Assembly (NCBI GenBank): GCA_018823175.1
Contig: JAHJIY010000027.1
Location: 62,001-126,000 of the forward strand
DNA length: 64,000 nt
Source of the DNA: Pseudomonadota bacterium
Lineage (GTDB): Bacteria > Desulfobacterota > Desulfobulbia > Desulfobulbales > JAHJIY01
Reading direction: 5' to 3'
The notes beneath the pieces are model-generated. The model ran no database searches. It worked only from the letters and a program-made list of their open reading frames with translations, and was not told the origin of the DNA. Positions 19,249 to 27,305 of the stretch are shown piece by piece. Made by a program: the position numbers and the translations under genes. Positions within the stretch are counted from its first letter, which is position 1. Every line of letters starts with the position of its first letter.

Positions 19249-19929
19249 ATGTTTGACCCTGCATCAATTACCATATTGATTGTCGATGATGATGTCTTTT
19301 TCAGTCAGGAAATAACCCGCCACATCATTGAAAACCAAGGCTATAAAACAATCTGTGCCGCAAGCGGAGAAGAATGCATAAGAAAAACCTTAAGCTCCAA
19401 ACCTGACCTCATCCTCTTGGATATTAATCTGCCGGAGATTAACGGGATTGAAGTCTGCAAAAAACTTCGAAGTGAAGAGAATCTGAAGGATCTGCCGATC
19501 ATATTTGTCACCGGAAATACCGAGGATGAGACTCTGCAAGCCGCTTTTGAAGCGGGCGGCACCGATTATATCAGCAAGCCGATTAATCGAATTGAAATAC
19601 TGGCCAGAGTCAAAAATGCCTTATCGCAAAAAATTATGCAGCAAAACCTTCTGGAGAAAGAAAAATTGACCAGCGTTCTGGAACTGGCCGGTGCCGTGTG
19701 CCATGAACTAAATCAACCTTTGCACGCGATATCCGGTTACTCGGAATTACTTCTTCTGGATGTTGATGAATCTCATCCCAGATATAAGGCGATAAAAACA
19801 ATAAACGATCAGGCTTTACGGATGGGTGAGATAACCGCCAAACTGATGAAAATAACCCGCTATGAAACAAGAAAATATTTGAGCAACACAAATATTATTG
19901 ATATTGACAAATCTTGCGCCGATGACTGA
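19249..19929 (+). CDS. Receiver domain fused to a histidine-kinase dimerisation (HisKA) domain without an ATPase domain
   Basis: Of 226 residues, 1-125 form a receiver domain (VDDD, phosphoacceptor D58 in LLDINLPEING, Lys in SKPI). A coiled linker and a HisKA helix with the H-box CHELNQPL (H152) follow. The protein ends around 226 with no N, G1, F or G2 boxes, so it cannot bind ATP. It may act as a phosphotransfer protein, or dimerise with a complete kinase. The stop is clean, and the ending has no frameshifted continuation in the 150 bases downstream, so this looks like a true short protein. The receiver gene at 20083 is close downstream. Confidence 0.8.
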   Translation: MFDPASITILIVDDDVFFSQEITRHIIENQGYKTICAASGEECIRKTLSSKPDLILLDINLPEINGIEVCKKLRSEENLKDLPIIFVTGNTEDETLQAAFEAGGTDYISKPINRIEILARVKNALSQKIMQQNLLEKEKLTSVLELAGAVCHELNQPLHAISGYSELLLLDVDESHPRYKAIKTINDQALRMGEITAKLMKITRYETRKYLSNTNIIDIDKSCADD

Positions 19930-20082
19930 GAATAATATTTCTCCAGACTATTTTAGGATCAGAACAGAGGTGTTGGGAAATAATCAATTCGGGTGTCGTA
20001 AAACAAGAAGCCAGAAAGCATTGTCCGTCGGGTGAGCGATATTAACTGAGACGACAATCATCACATTGCAGGGAGAAAATAT

Positions 20083-20463
20083 ATGGAAAGGAAGATTCTG
20101 GTTGTTGACGACGAAGTCGTGATCAGGGAGATGCTGAACAAGGCTTTTACCAAGATGGGATACAAGGTCGTCTTGGCGGCATCAGCCGAAGAGGCCTTGG
20201 AGATACTCCAACCAGACACCCAGGTTATGTTCCTCGATCTCAAACTTCCCGGCATGGACGGAATCGAATTATGCCGCCGGATCCGCCAAATACACCCGGT
20301 GGCCTGTATCTTCGCCATTACCGGTTACGCCTCCCTGTTTGAACTTTCGGACTGTCGGGAAGCAGGCTTTGACGATTATTTCACCAAACCGGTAAAGCTT
20401 GAAATGCTTTTCATCGCTGCCCAGACCGCATTTGAGAAAATAGAGCGCTGGAAAAAGAAATGA
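20083..20463 (+). CDS. Single-domain response regulator receiver protein
   Basis: This is a 126-residue receiver with VVDDE, phosphoacceptor Asp in MFLDLKLPGMDGIE, Thr/Ser in ITGYAS and Lys in TKPVK. The basic C-terminus (WKKK) has no DNA-binding domain. AGGGAGAAA precedes the ATG. It follows the REC-HisKA gene by about 150 bases on the same strand and may be its phosphorelay partner (inference). Confidence 0.85.
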   Translation: MERKILVVDDEVVIREMLNKAFTKMGYKVVLAASAEEALEILQPDTQVMFLDLKLPGMDGIELCRRIRQIHPVACIFAITGYASLFELSDCREAGFDDYFTKPVKLEMLFIAAQTAFEKIERWKKK

Positions 20464-20547
20464 TTGGCTTGGGAGACAAAACGCCATTACCAGTTAAAGA
20501 ACTAAAATAAACCATGCGGAATGATTGAAGGGCAGGGCGGTCAACCG

Positions 20548-21177
20548 CTATCCGATCCGATGAGTTTGAGATATTTCATCTAAATTTGTGGTGCAAACAT
20601 CTAAATCTTTTAATATCCCATCTTCAATACTGTATATCCAGCCATGCACCGCCAATTCCTGGCCTGATTTCCAGGCTCTTTGGACAATGGTGGTGTGACA
20701 GATATTTGCGACCTGTTCAACCACATTTAATTCACACAATAAGTCAATCCGGTCTTTTTCCTCGCTAAGTAAATCGATCCTGTCCTGATAAAAACGGTAG
20801 ATGTCCTTGATATTGCGCAGCCAATTATCAATTAAGCCATGGTCGCGATTATCCATAGCCGCCTTGATGCCGCCGCAGCCATAATGACCGCAGACAATAA
20901 TATGTTTCACTTTTAATATTTCAACGGCGTATTGAATTACCGACAGACAGTTGAGATCGGTATGGATGACAAGGTTGGCAATATTTCGATGCACAAATAT
21001 CTCACCAGGCATCATATCAACAATCTCATTGGCCGGCACCCGACTATCCGAGCAGCCAACCCATAAAAACTCAGGATTTTGCTGTTTGGAAAGTTTTGTA
21101 AAAAAATCAGGGTCGAATTCTTTGATCTTACCGGCCCATTGTTTATTTTTTTCAAAAAGATTTTTTAAGACTCGCAT
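20548..21177 (-). CDS. can: Beta-class carbonic anhydrase
   Basis: This zinc enzyme interconverts CO2 and bicarbonate. In 209 residues the zinc and catalytic set is C42, D44, R46 (CSDSR), H98 and C101 (HYGCGG), matching E. coli Can numbering. The blocks FVHRNIANLV and CELNVVEQV are conserved. A short internal duplication (DRIDLL twice, near 132-145) lies in the variable helix. In this genome the enzyme could supply CO2 for CO dehydrogenase and formate dehydrogenase; it is not in their operon. Confidence 0.95.
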   Translation of the reverse strand: MRVLKNLFEKNKQWAGKIKEFDPDFFTKLSKQQNPEFLWVGCSDSRVPANEIVDMMPGEIFVHRNIANLVIHTDLNCLSVIQYAVEILKVKHIIVCGHYGCGGIKAAMDNRDHGLIDNWLRNIKDIYRFYQDRIDLLSEEKDRIDLLCELNVVEQVANICHTTIVQRAWKSGQELAVHGWIYSIEDGILKDLDVCTTNLDEISQTHRIG

Positions 21178-21449
21178 AATTTGTAATTACAGAACTTTCC
21201 TCTCCGACTCAAAATATTGTTATCTGGCAGTAAGAAACATCGGACTTGCGACAAGCCGCAAACACTTGTCATTTCAAGTAAAAACAGTTGGCGGCCGACC
21301 GATTCTTTGATGTTTTGCACATTTATTCAAAATTATTACATTCACTATAACTACCTCAGGTATTTTTTCCATTAAATGTTCAAATAAATATCCGTTTCAA
21401 GCCTTCGCGTATCGTCAAACAATATGATGCGGCCGTCATCTGATTTCTA

Positions 21450-21478
21450 TTGACGTGATTAATTCGGGAATGTATATC
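21450..21478 (+). promoter_or_regulatory. Candidate sigma-70 promoter of the Ehr-operon regulator
   Basis: TTGACG (21450-21455), a 17-bp spacer and TATATC (21473-21478) give a good -35/-10 pair. Transcription would start near 21485, which places the alternative TTG start at 21487 at the very 5' end and favours the GTG start at 21517. The rest of the 21178-21449 gap is A/T-rich with no gene visible. Confidence 0.55.
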
Positions 21479-21516
21479 TAACCTCCTTGGACATTAATGG
21501 ACAAAAGGTGACAAGA

Positions 21517-22236
21517 GTGGACAAAATTTTCATCGGAGTCAAGGAGATGGCCGCCAACATGGGCATTTCTGAGAAGACGATTTATCGAATGCTTAACGAC
21601 AACCAGTTGCCGTTCGCGGTCAAGATTGGCGGCCAGTGGCGCTTTCGAATTGATGCGGTCGACGGTTGGCTGGCGGCTCGGGTCGGTGGCGAGGCAAGTG
21701 TTGGCGCCATCAACCCGGCGGTAACCGTAAGTGCGTCTCTAGCCAGCGGCGCAGTGCTCTACCGGATTCATGGCGAAAACCGGGATGAAACCATCGACGA
21801 ACTACTCTCCACGCTACCCCAGACCGGTAGTCTGGATTTTACCGGTTTCAAGCTCCTGGTGCTGGCTCGCGAGGCACTGGCATCCTCGTCGCTCTGCGGC
21901 GTGGCTTGCATGATGCCGGGCCAGGATCAGCCCATTTATCCCGAAAAATCATTGATTATCCTGGCCTTTCTTGAAACACCCACGGATTTCAAGGCCCTGG
22001 ACGGACAACGGACCGAGGTGGTTTTTCTGCTTCTGGCCGCTAATCCTCTGGAGCAAAGCATTCTTGATACCCGGCTGCGCCGCCTTCTGATGGAACCGGA
22101 ATTCGTGGCCGCTTTACTGCTTCAGCCACCCCGGCGCGAAGTGTTGCAGCTGGTGCAAGAGACCGAGACACGCCTGCTGCCACCTCGCCTGCGATCCGAA
22201 CGCAAGAAAATCCAAACCGCAACAGCTGTCGGTTGA
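21517..22236 (+). CDS. Transcriptional regulator: excisionase-type HTH plus degenerate PTS-IIA-like domain
   Basis: With GTG 21517 (AAAGG about 8 bases upstream) the protein has 239 residues; TTG 21487 would add 10. The first 60 residues are a MerR/excisionase-type winged helix (MAANMGISEKTIYRMLNDNQLPF). The C-terminal 150 residues follow the PtsN/fructose-IIA pattern (LETPTDFKALDGQ, VVFLLLA, then the helical end). The phospho-accepting histidine segment, normally IPHG-like, reads ACMMPGQ, so PTS phosphorylation is unlikely. It lies 25 bases before the first Ehr gene and is the likely local regulator or sensor for that operon (inference). Confidence 0.8.
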   Translation: MDKIFIGVKEMAANMGISEKTIYRMLNDNQLPFAVKIGGQWRFRIDAVDGWLAARVGGEASVGAINPAVTVSASLASGAVLYRIHGENRDETIDELLSTLPQTGSLDFTGFKLLVLAREALASSSLCGVACMMPGQDQPIYPEKSLIILAFLETPTDFKALDGQRTEVVFLLLAANPLEQSILDTRLRRLLMEPEFVAALLLQPPRREVLQLVQETETRLLPPRLRSERKKIQTATAVG

Positions 22237-22261
22237 AACCAGTGGACCTGTTATAACCACC

Positions 22262-24277
22262 ATGCTGAATCTTTCTCCGCAAATTCTCTACCAGGGCGCC
22301 ATCACAATCTTACTGATCGGGGCAATTCTTCCCCTGACGATTGAATTGACTCACCGTCATTCCACCAGCCTGGCCAATGGCCTGGGCGCCGGCGCGGCCC
22401 TGCTCGGCAGCGGGTTAGGTTTGGCCGGTGCTCTTTTACTCCTCTTTGGTCAGTCCTCTGTCGCCTGGCAGATGAGCTGGGCCTCGGCCGGGGTCAATCT
22501 CTGCCTGCGGTTCGACCCTCTGGCCGCATTTTTCCTGGCCCCGGTCTTTCTCCTGACCGGCAGCGGGGCGCTTTTTGCGACCGGCATCCTGGCGTCATCA
22601 AAGCAGCCGGGAAAATCCGGTCGGCACTGGCTCTATTACAATCTTCTGGCGGTCAGCATGGCGCTGGTGGTAGTTGCCGCCGACAGCCTCCTCTTCCTGT
22701 TCGCCTGGGAAGGGATGTCACTTTTCTCCTTTTTTATGGTGATCTACGATCAGGATGAAGAATCGACCCGGCGGGTTGGCTGGATCTATCTGGTCGCCAC
22801 CCATCTGAGCGCCGCCTTTCTGTTCCTGCTATTTTTTCTGATCTATCGCCAAACCGGTTCCACCGAATTTAGTTCCTTCGCAACCCTTAAGGCGTTGCCG
22901 ACTTCTACCGCCGTGCTCTTTTTCTGTTTGGCCTTGATCGGTTTTGGTTCCAAGGCCGGCCTTTTTCCAATGCACAGCTGGCTACCGGAGGCCCATGCCG
23001 CCGCCCCCAGTCATGTTCTGGCCTTGATGGGCGGGGTGATGCTCAAATTACCGGTCTATGCCTTTCTCCGTTTTCTCATCTGCTTGCCGGTACTGCCGGC
23101 CTGGTGCGGACTTCTGGTGACTGGTCTGGGACTGGCCGGGGCGCTGATTTGTATCGCCCTGGCCGCGCTGCAAGGCGATCTGAAACGCTCATTAGCCTAT
23201 TCCTCCGGCGAGAACGTCGGCCTGATTTTTTTCGGTCTGGGGCTTTGGCTTTACTGCCGGGAAGGCCGATTTGACGTCCCGGCCACCCTGTTTCTGGTCG
23301 GGGCGCTCCTGCATGTCTGGAATCACGCCTTTTTTAAGTCTCTGCTTTTTTTCGGGGCCGGCGCCATAATCCATGCCACCGGGGCCAGAGAACTCTCCCG
23401 GATGGGCGGTCTTCTGCGCCGCATGCCGCGTACCGGGCTGTTATTGATAATCGGCGGCGGCGCCATTGCCGCCTTACCGCCCTTAAATGGTCTGATCAGC
23501 GAATGGTTGCTCTATCTTGGCCTTTTCCAGGCGGGGCAGACAAGTATTGGTGGGCAAGCCTTTATTTTCATGCTGTTGCTCGTTTTGCTGGTCATCGTCG
23601 GCACCCTGGTTTTGCTGGCGATGAGCCGAATTCTTGGCATTGCCTTAAGCGGCGAGCCCCGAAGTTTCGAAGCTCGGGAGGCCCATGAGGTCGGTCCGGC
23701 AATGTTCATCGCCATGGCCGTTTCCGCCGGCCTCTGCCTGACGGTGGGGATCGCCCCGGGCTTGGTCTTCCCGCTGATTCTCGGTCCTTTGGCCCTACTT
23801 TCTCCGGAACTTGCGACCGGCGCCCCGGAGATTCTGGCCACGCTACCCTTCGGAGCGGGCTGGAGCTGGACATGCCTGCTCGTTCTCTTATTTCTGGCAG
23901 TCTACGTCTGGTTCTATTATCGTCTTCCTCCAGGCGACAGTCGAAGGCGCAACACCTGGATCGGCGGATTACTACCGTCACCCAGAATGTCATACACGGC
24001 CGGAGGATATGGTCAACTAGCCCAGGAGAATCTATTGTGCAGCTGCCTGCGTCCTCCGATCATCTCAGTTCGTACACCAGTGTTCTTTCCCGGCCACTGG
24101 CAGTGGCGATGCAGGAACATTGACCCAATCATGGCCCTGATCCTTATGCCGCTCTTCAGTCAATTCAGCTCGATGGCCGGTTCCTGGCGGCGGTTGCAGG
24201 GAGGGCAGATGAACATTTACCTGGCCTATTTTTTTCTGACCACCATCCTGCTTCTTGGCTGGGCTTTTTCTTCCTGA
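22262..24277 (+). CDS. hyfB: Proton-conducting NuoL/HyfB-like membrane subunit 1 of the Ehr complex
   Basis: This 671-residue polytopic protein (about 14-16 membrane segments) belongs to the NuoL/MrpA antiporter-like family. Signatures are FAWEGMSLFSFFMV, GFGSKAGLFPMHSWLPEAHAAAPSHV, DLKRSLAYSSGENVG and LPPLNGLISEWLLY. It should form an ion-translocating channel in the membrane arm. The C-terminal cytoplasmic part is divergent: the usual WGCGY motif reads WIGGL, although SPRMSYTA is kept. It is the first gene after the regulator, and the next gene starts 18 bases downstream. Confidence 0.9.
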   Translation: MLNLSPQILYQGAITILLIGAILPLTIELTHRHSTSLANGLGAGAALLGSGLGLAGALLLLFGQSSVAWQMSWASAGVNLCLRFDPLAAFFLAPVFLLTGSGALFATGILASSKQPGKSGRHWLYYNLLAVSMALVVVAADSLLFLFAWEGMSLFSFFMVIYDQDEESTRRVGWIYLVATHLSAAFLFLLFFLIYRQTGSTEFSSFATLKALPTSTAVLFFCLALIGFGSKAGLFPMHSWLPEAHAAAPSHVLALMGGVMLKLPVYAFLRFLICLPVLPAWCGLLVTGLGLAGALICIALAALQGDLKRSLAYSSGENVGLIFFGLGLWLYCREGRFDVPATLFLVGALLHVWNHAFFKSLLFFGAGAIIHATGARELSRMGGLLRRMPRTGLLLIIGGGAIAALPPLNGLISEWLLYLGLFQAGQTSIGGQAFIFMLLLVLLVIVGTLVLLAMSRILGIALSGEPRSFEAREAHEVGPAMFIAMAVSAGLCLTVGIAPGLVFPLILGPLALLSPELATGAPEILATLPFGAGWSWTCLLVLLFLAVYVWFYYRLPPGDSRRRNTWIGGLLPSPRMSYTAGGYGQLAQENLLCSCLRPPIISVRTPVFFPGHWQWRCRNIDPIMALILMPLFSQFSSMAGSWRRLQGGQMNIYLAYFFLTTILLLGWAFSS

Positions 24278-24295
24278 GCGACCGAGGTAAATGAA

Positions 24296-25204
24296 ATGAT
24301 CTTTTCCATATTTTTTCACTTGCTCATTCTCTTTGGTCTGGCGCCGCTTCTGGCCGGCATCATTGCCCGGGTTAAAGCCAAAATCGGCGGTCGGCAAGGA
24401 CAACCGCTGCTCCAGCTCTACTGGGATCTGGGCAAGCTCTTCCGTAAAAGAATGGTCATAAGCACCACCACCACCTGGGTCTTTCGGGCCGGACCGCTGG
24501 TCGGCTTTGTTGTCCCGGTAATGATCTCTCTACTGGTGCCTTTCGGGCCGGTCGCGGCACCGATCTCCTTTTCCGGCGACCTGGTCCTCTTCGCCTACCT
24601 CCTGGCCCTGGCCAGATTTTTTACGGTGCTGGCCGCCCTTGATACCGGTTCCAGCTTCGAGGGCATGGGCGCGGCCCGGGAGGCAACCTTCGCGATCTTA
24701 ATCGAACCGACTATCTTTGTGGTTTTCATCGTTCTGGCCCGTTTGGCCGGTGATTTTTCCTTAAACGGCATGTTCGTGCCGGTCAAGGCCGGTTTTAATA
24801 CCCCGGCCGGGATCGCCACGACCTTGGCGATCATCTGTCTGTTTATTGTAATGCTGGCGGAAAATTGTCGAATCCCCTTTGACGACCCCAACACCCATTT
24901 GGAACTGACCATGATCCACGAGGTCATGGTCCTCGACCACAGTGGTCCTGATCTGGCGCTGATTCTTTACGGCGCCGCCATGAAGTTGATGATTTCCGCG
25001 ATCCTGATCGCCGATCTGCTTAGGCCGGTCACCGCTGATCCGCTTCTGGGCAGCCTGTCCTTCCTGGTCGTTTTAATAATACTCGCCATAATGGTGGGAC
25101 TGGTAGAATCGGCCATGGCCCGCCTCCGGTTGATTCGTATCCCGCAGCTGCTGGTCGGGACGACCCTGCTTTCCTTTTTCGCGCTGATCATGCTGCTTAG
25201 GTGA
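24296..25204 (+). CDS. hyfC: NuoH/HyfC-like membrane subunit of the Ehr complex
   Basis: This 302-residue, about 8-segment protein of the NuoH/HycD/HyfC family anchors the peripheral redox arm to the membrane arm. Family motifs are GIIARVKAKIGGRQGQP, QLYWDLGKLFRK, GSSFEGMGAAREATFAI, NCRIPFDDPNTHLELTMIHE and GLVESAMARLRL. It follows the HyfB-like gene closely and precedes the HyfE-like gene by 4 bases. Confidence 0.93.
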   Translation: MIFSIFFHLLILFGLAPLLAGIIARVKAKIGGRQGQPLLQLYWDLGKLFRKRMVISTTTTWVFRAGPLVGFVVPVMISLLVPFGPVAAPISFSGDLVLFAYLLALARFFTVLAALDTGSSFEGMGAAREATFAILIEPTIFVVFIVLARLAGDFSLNGMFVPVKAGFNTPAGIATTLAIICLFIVMLAENCRIPFDDPNTHLELTMIHEVMVLDHSGPDLALILYGAAMKLMISAILIADLLRPVTADPLLGSLSFLVVLIILAIMVGLVESAMARLRLIRIPQLLVGTTLLSFFALIMLLR

Positions 25205-25208
25205 ATAG

Positions 25209-25847
25209 ATGAACGATCCGGCTACCACCATACTTTTTACCGTAATTCTGCTGAATTTTTTTCTCCTCGGTACCAGCCGACTAGGGGCCTGCATTCGGGT
25301 CGTGGCCGCCCAGGGCGCGCTTATCTCCCTGCTGCCGCCCCTGGTTCATGGGGTTGGTGTTCACACCATGGTCCTGGCAACCGGTGCCCTGACCCTCAAG
25401 GGTTTGGTGATTCCCTGGCTGCTCTTTCGGGCCATCCGCCAGGTCAGGATCAGGCGCGAGATGGAACCGCGTATCGGCTATATCGCCACCTTGATGCTGG
25501 GGGCCTTGACTACGGCCGGCGCCTTTATCTTCGCCGATCGACTGCCGCTGTTGTCCGAGCATCATCATACCATGTTCATTCCGGCCTCTTTGGCGACTCT
25601 GGCCGTGGGCTTTCTTTTGTTGATCACCAGGCGTAAGGCCATCACCCAGGTTCTGGGCTATCTGGTCTTTGAAAACGGTATCTTCATCTTCGGCATCCTG
25701 CTGGCCGAGGCGATGCCGCTTATGGTCGAGGCCGGTGTCCTTCTGGATATGCTGGTCGCCGTCTTTGTTATGGGTATCGTCATGAATCATATTAATCGGG
25801 AATTTTCCTCCATTGACACCGAAAACCTCTGTCTGTTGAAAGAATAA
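25209..25847 (+). CDS. hyfE: HyfE-like membrane subunit of the Ehr complex
   Basis: This 212-residue hydrophobic protein has the pattern of HyfE (NuoK-like plus extra segments): GACIRVVAAQGALISL, LVIPWLLFRAIR, TRRKAITQVLGYLVFENGIFIFGILLAEAMPLMVEAGVLLDML. It probably forms part of the proton path next to the NuoH-like subunit. It lies 3-4 bases from both neighbours, so the genes are cotranscribed. Confidence 0.9.
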   Translation: MNDPATTILFTVILLNFFLLGTSRLGACIRVVAAQGALISLLPPLVHGVGVHTMVLATGALTLKGLVIPWLLFRAIRQVRIRREMEPRIGYIATLMLGALTTAGAFIFADRLPLLSEHHHTMFIPASLATLAVGFLLLITRRKAITQVLGYLVFENGIFIFGILLAEAMPLMVEAGVLLDMLVAVFVMGIVMNHINREFSSIDTENLCLLKE

Positions 25848-25850
25848 ATC

Positions 25851-27305
25851 ATGCTACTGAACATCATCATCATTCTGCCCTTGTTGGCAGCCGCCATCGC
25901 CGCTCTGCTTCCCTCGGAGCGTTGGCGCCCCTGGCTGTTGCCGGCGGCAGCCATCCCACATCTGTTCCTGGTTTGGCGGATTATCACCCAGCCGGCAGCG
26001 CCAACTGACGCGGCGGCGATGCTCGCCCTGGACGCCCTGGGCAGCTTGATCCTGTTGGTGGTCAGTCTGCTGTTTACGATCAGTTCCATCTATGCCCTGG
26101 GCTATTTCAAGACCCATCCAACCTGGTCCAACCGGACCTTTATCGTTTGCTTGCTCCTGTTCCTCGGTGCCATGAGCTTTGCCGCGGCAGCCCGCCACCT
26201 GGGATTACTCTGGGTAGCGGTAGAAGCGACCACCGTGGTCAGCGCCCCGATGATCTATTTCAACCACAACCGTTTTTCCATCGAAGCGACCTGGAAATAT
26301 CTGCTCTTCTGCTCGGTGGGCATCGCCCTGGCCATGCTCGGCATTCTCTTTCTGGCTTATGCCGGGCTGCATAGCGGCGTCGAGCCGATTCTTCAGCTGG
26401 ATTTCCTGCTTCGCGAGGCCCCACATTTCTCCAAACCTTGGCTGCGGGCCGGTTTCGTTTTTCTGTTCGTGGGGTTTGGCACTAAAATGGGATTGGCGCC
26501 GCTCCACACCTGGAAGCCCGATGCCTATGGCGAGGCGCCCGGACTGGTCGGCGGTTTACTGGCCGGTGGTTTAACCTCGGTGGCCTTTCTGGCGGTCCTG
26601 CGGGCGGTGCAGATTGTCAATGCGGCTGGCGAGGCCCAGCTGGCCAGGCAATGTTTGCTGGCACTCGGGGTGTTATCGCTGGTCTTTGCGGCGGTTTTTG
26701 TTATCCGCCAGCGTGATATCAAGCGGATGCTGGCCTATTCCAGCGTCGAGCACATGGGAATCCTGGCCATCGGAGTGGCGGTGGGGGGGCTGGCCACCTA
26801 CGGCGCCATGTTTCATGTCCTGAACAACGCCCTGACCAAGGGCGCTCTGTTCATGAGCGCCGGCAACATCCATCGATATTTCGGCAGTAAAAAAATGTGC
26901 GAGACCCAAGGGGCAATCAGTATCCTGCCCTGGTCGGCCGGCATCTTTCTAGCCGGTTTTCTGGCCGTTGCCGGATCGCCGCCTTTCGGGCCATTTTTAA
27001 GCGAATTCACTATTCTGCGCGGCATCTTCGGGGCCGGACAAACCGGCCTGGGACTTGCCTTCATCTTCCTGCTGACCGTGATCTTCATCGGCATGAGTCA
27101 CACTGTAGTGAACGTCGTTCTGGGGCCGCCCATGGAAGAAACCGAGGAAGAAATCAACGATCGACACGTCTTGAAAGAAGGGGTGTTGACCGTTCTGGGG
27201 CCACTGTTTCTCATGGCTTTAGTGCTGGTTCTGGGGCTCTATGTGCCACCGCCTTTGCGGGACTTGTTTCATCAGGCGGCTGAATTATTGGAGGTGGGCC
27301 GATGA
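25851..27305 (+). CDS. hyfF: HyfF-like proton-conducting (NuoN/NuoM-type) subunit of the Ehr complex
   Basis: This 484-residue member of the NuoM/N-HyfF antiporter-like family contains LWVAVEATTVVSAPMIYFNH, GFGTKMGLAPLHTWKPDAYGEAP, DIKRMLAYSSVEHMGI, FHVLNNALTKGALFMSAGNI and GSPPFGPFLSEF. It is the second of four antiporter-like subunits encoded here. The stop overlaps the start of the large-subunit gene by 4 bases. Confidence 0.92.
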   Translation: MLLNIIIILPLLAAAIAALLPSERWRPWLLPAAAIPHLFLVWRIITQPAAPTDAAAMLALDALGSLILLVVSLLFTISSIYALGYFKTHPTWSNRTFIVCLLLFLGAMSFAAAARHLGLLWVAVEATTVVSAPMIYFNHNRFSIEATWKYLLFCSVGIALAMLGILFLAYAGLHSGVEPILQLDFLLREAPHFSKPWLRAGFVFLFVGFGTKMGLAPLHTWKPDAYGEAPGLVGGLLAGGLTSVAFLAVLRAVQIVNAAGEAQLARQCLLALGVLSLVFAAVFVIRQRDIKRMLAYSSVEHMGILAIGVAVGGLATYGAMFHVLNNALTKGALFMSAGNIHRYFGSKKMCETQGAISILPWSAGIFLAGFLAVAGSPPFGPFLSEFTILRGIFGAGQTGLGLAFIFLLTVIFIGMSHTVVNVVLGPPMEETEEEINDRHVLKEGVLTVLGPLFLMALVLVLGLYVPPPLRDLFHQAAELLEVGR

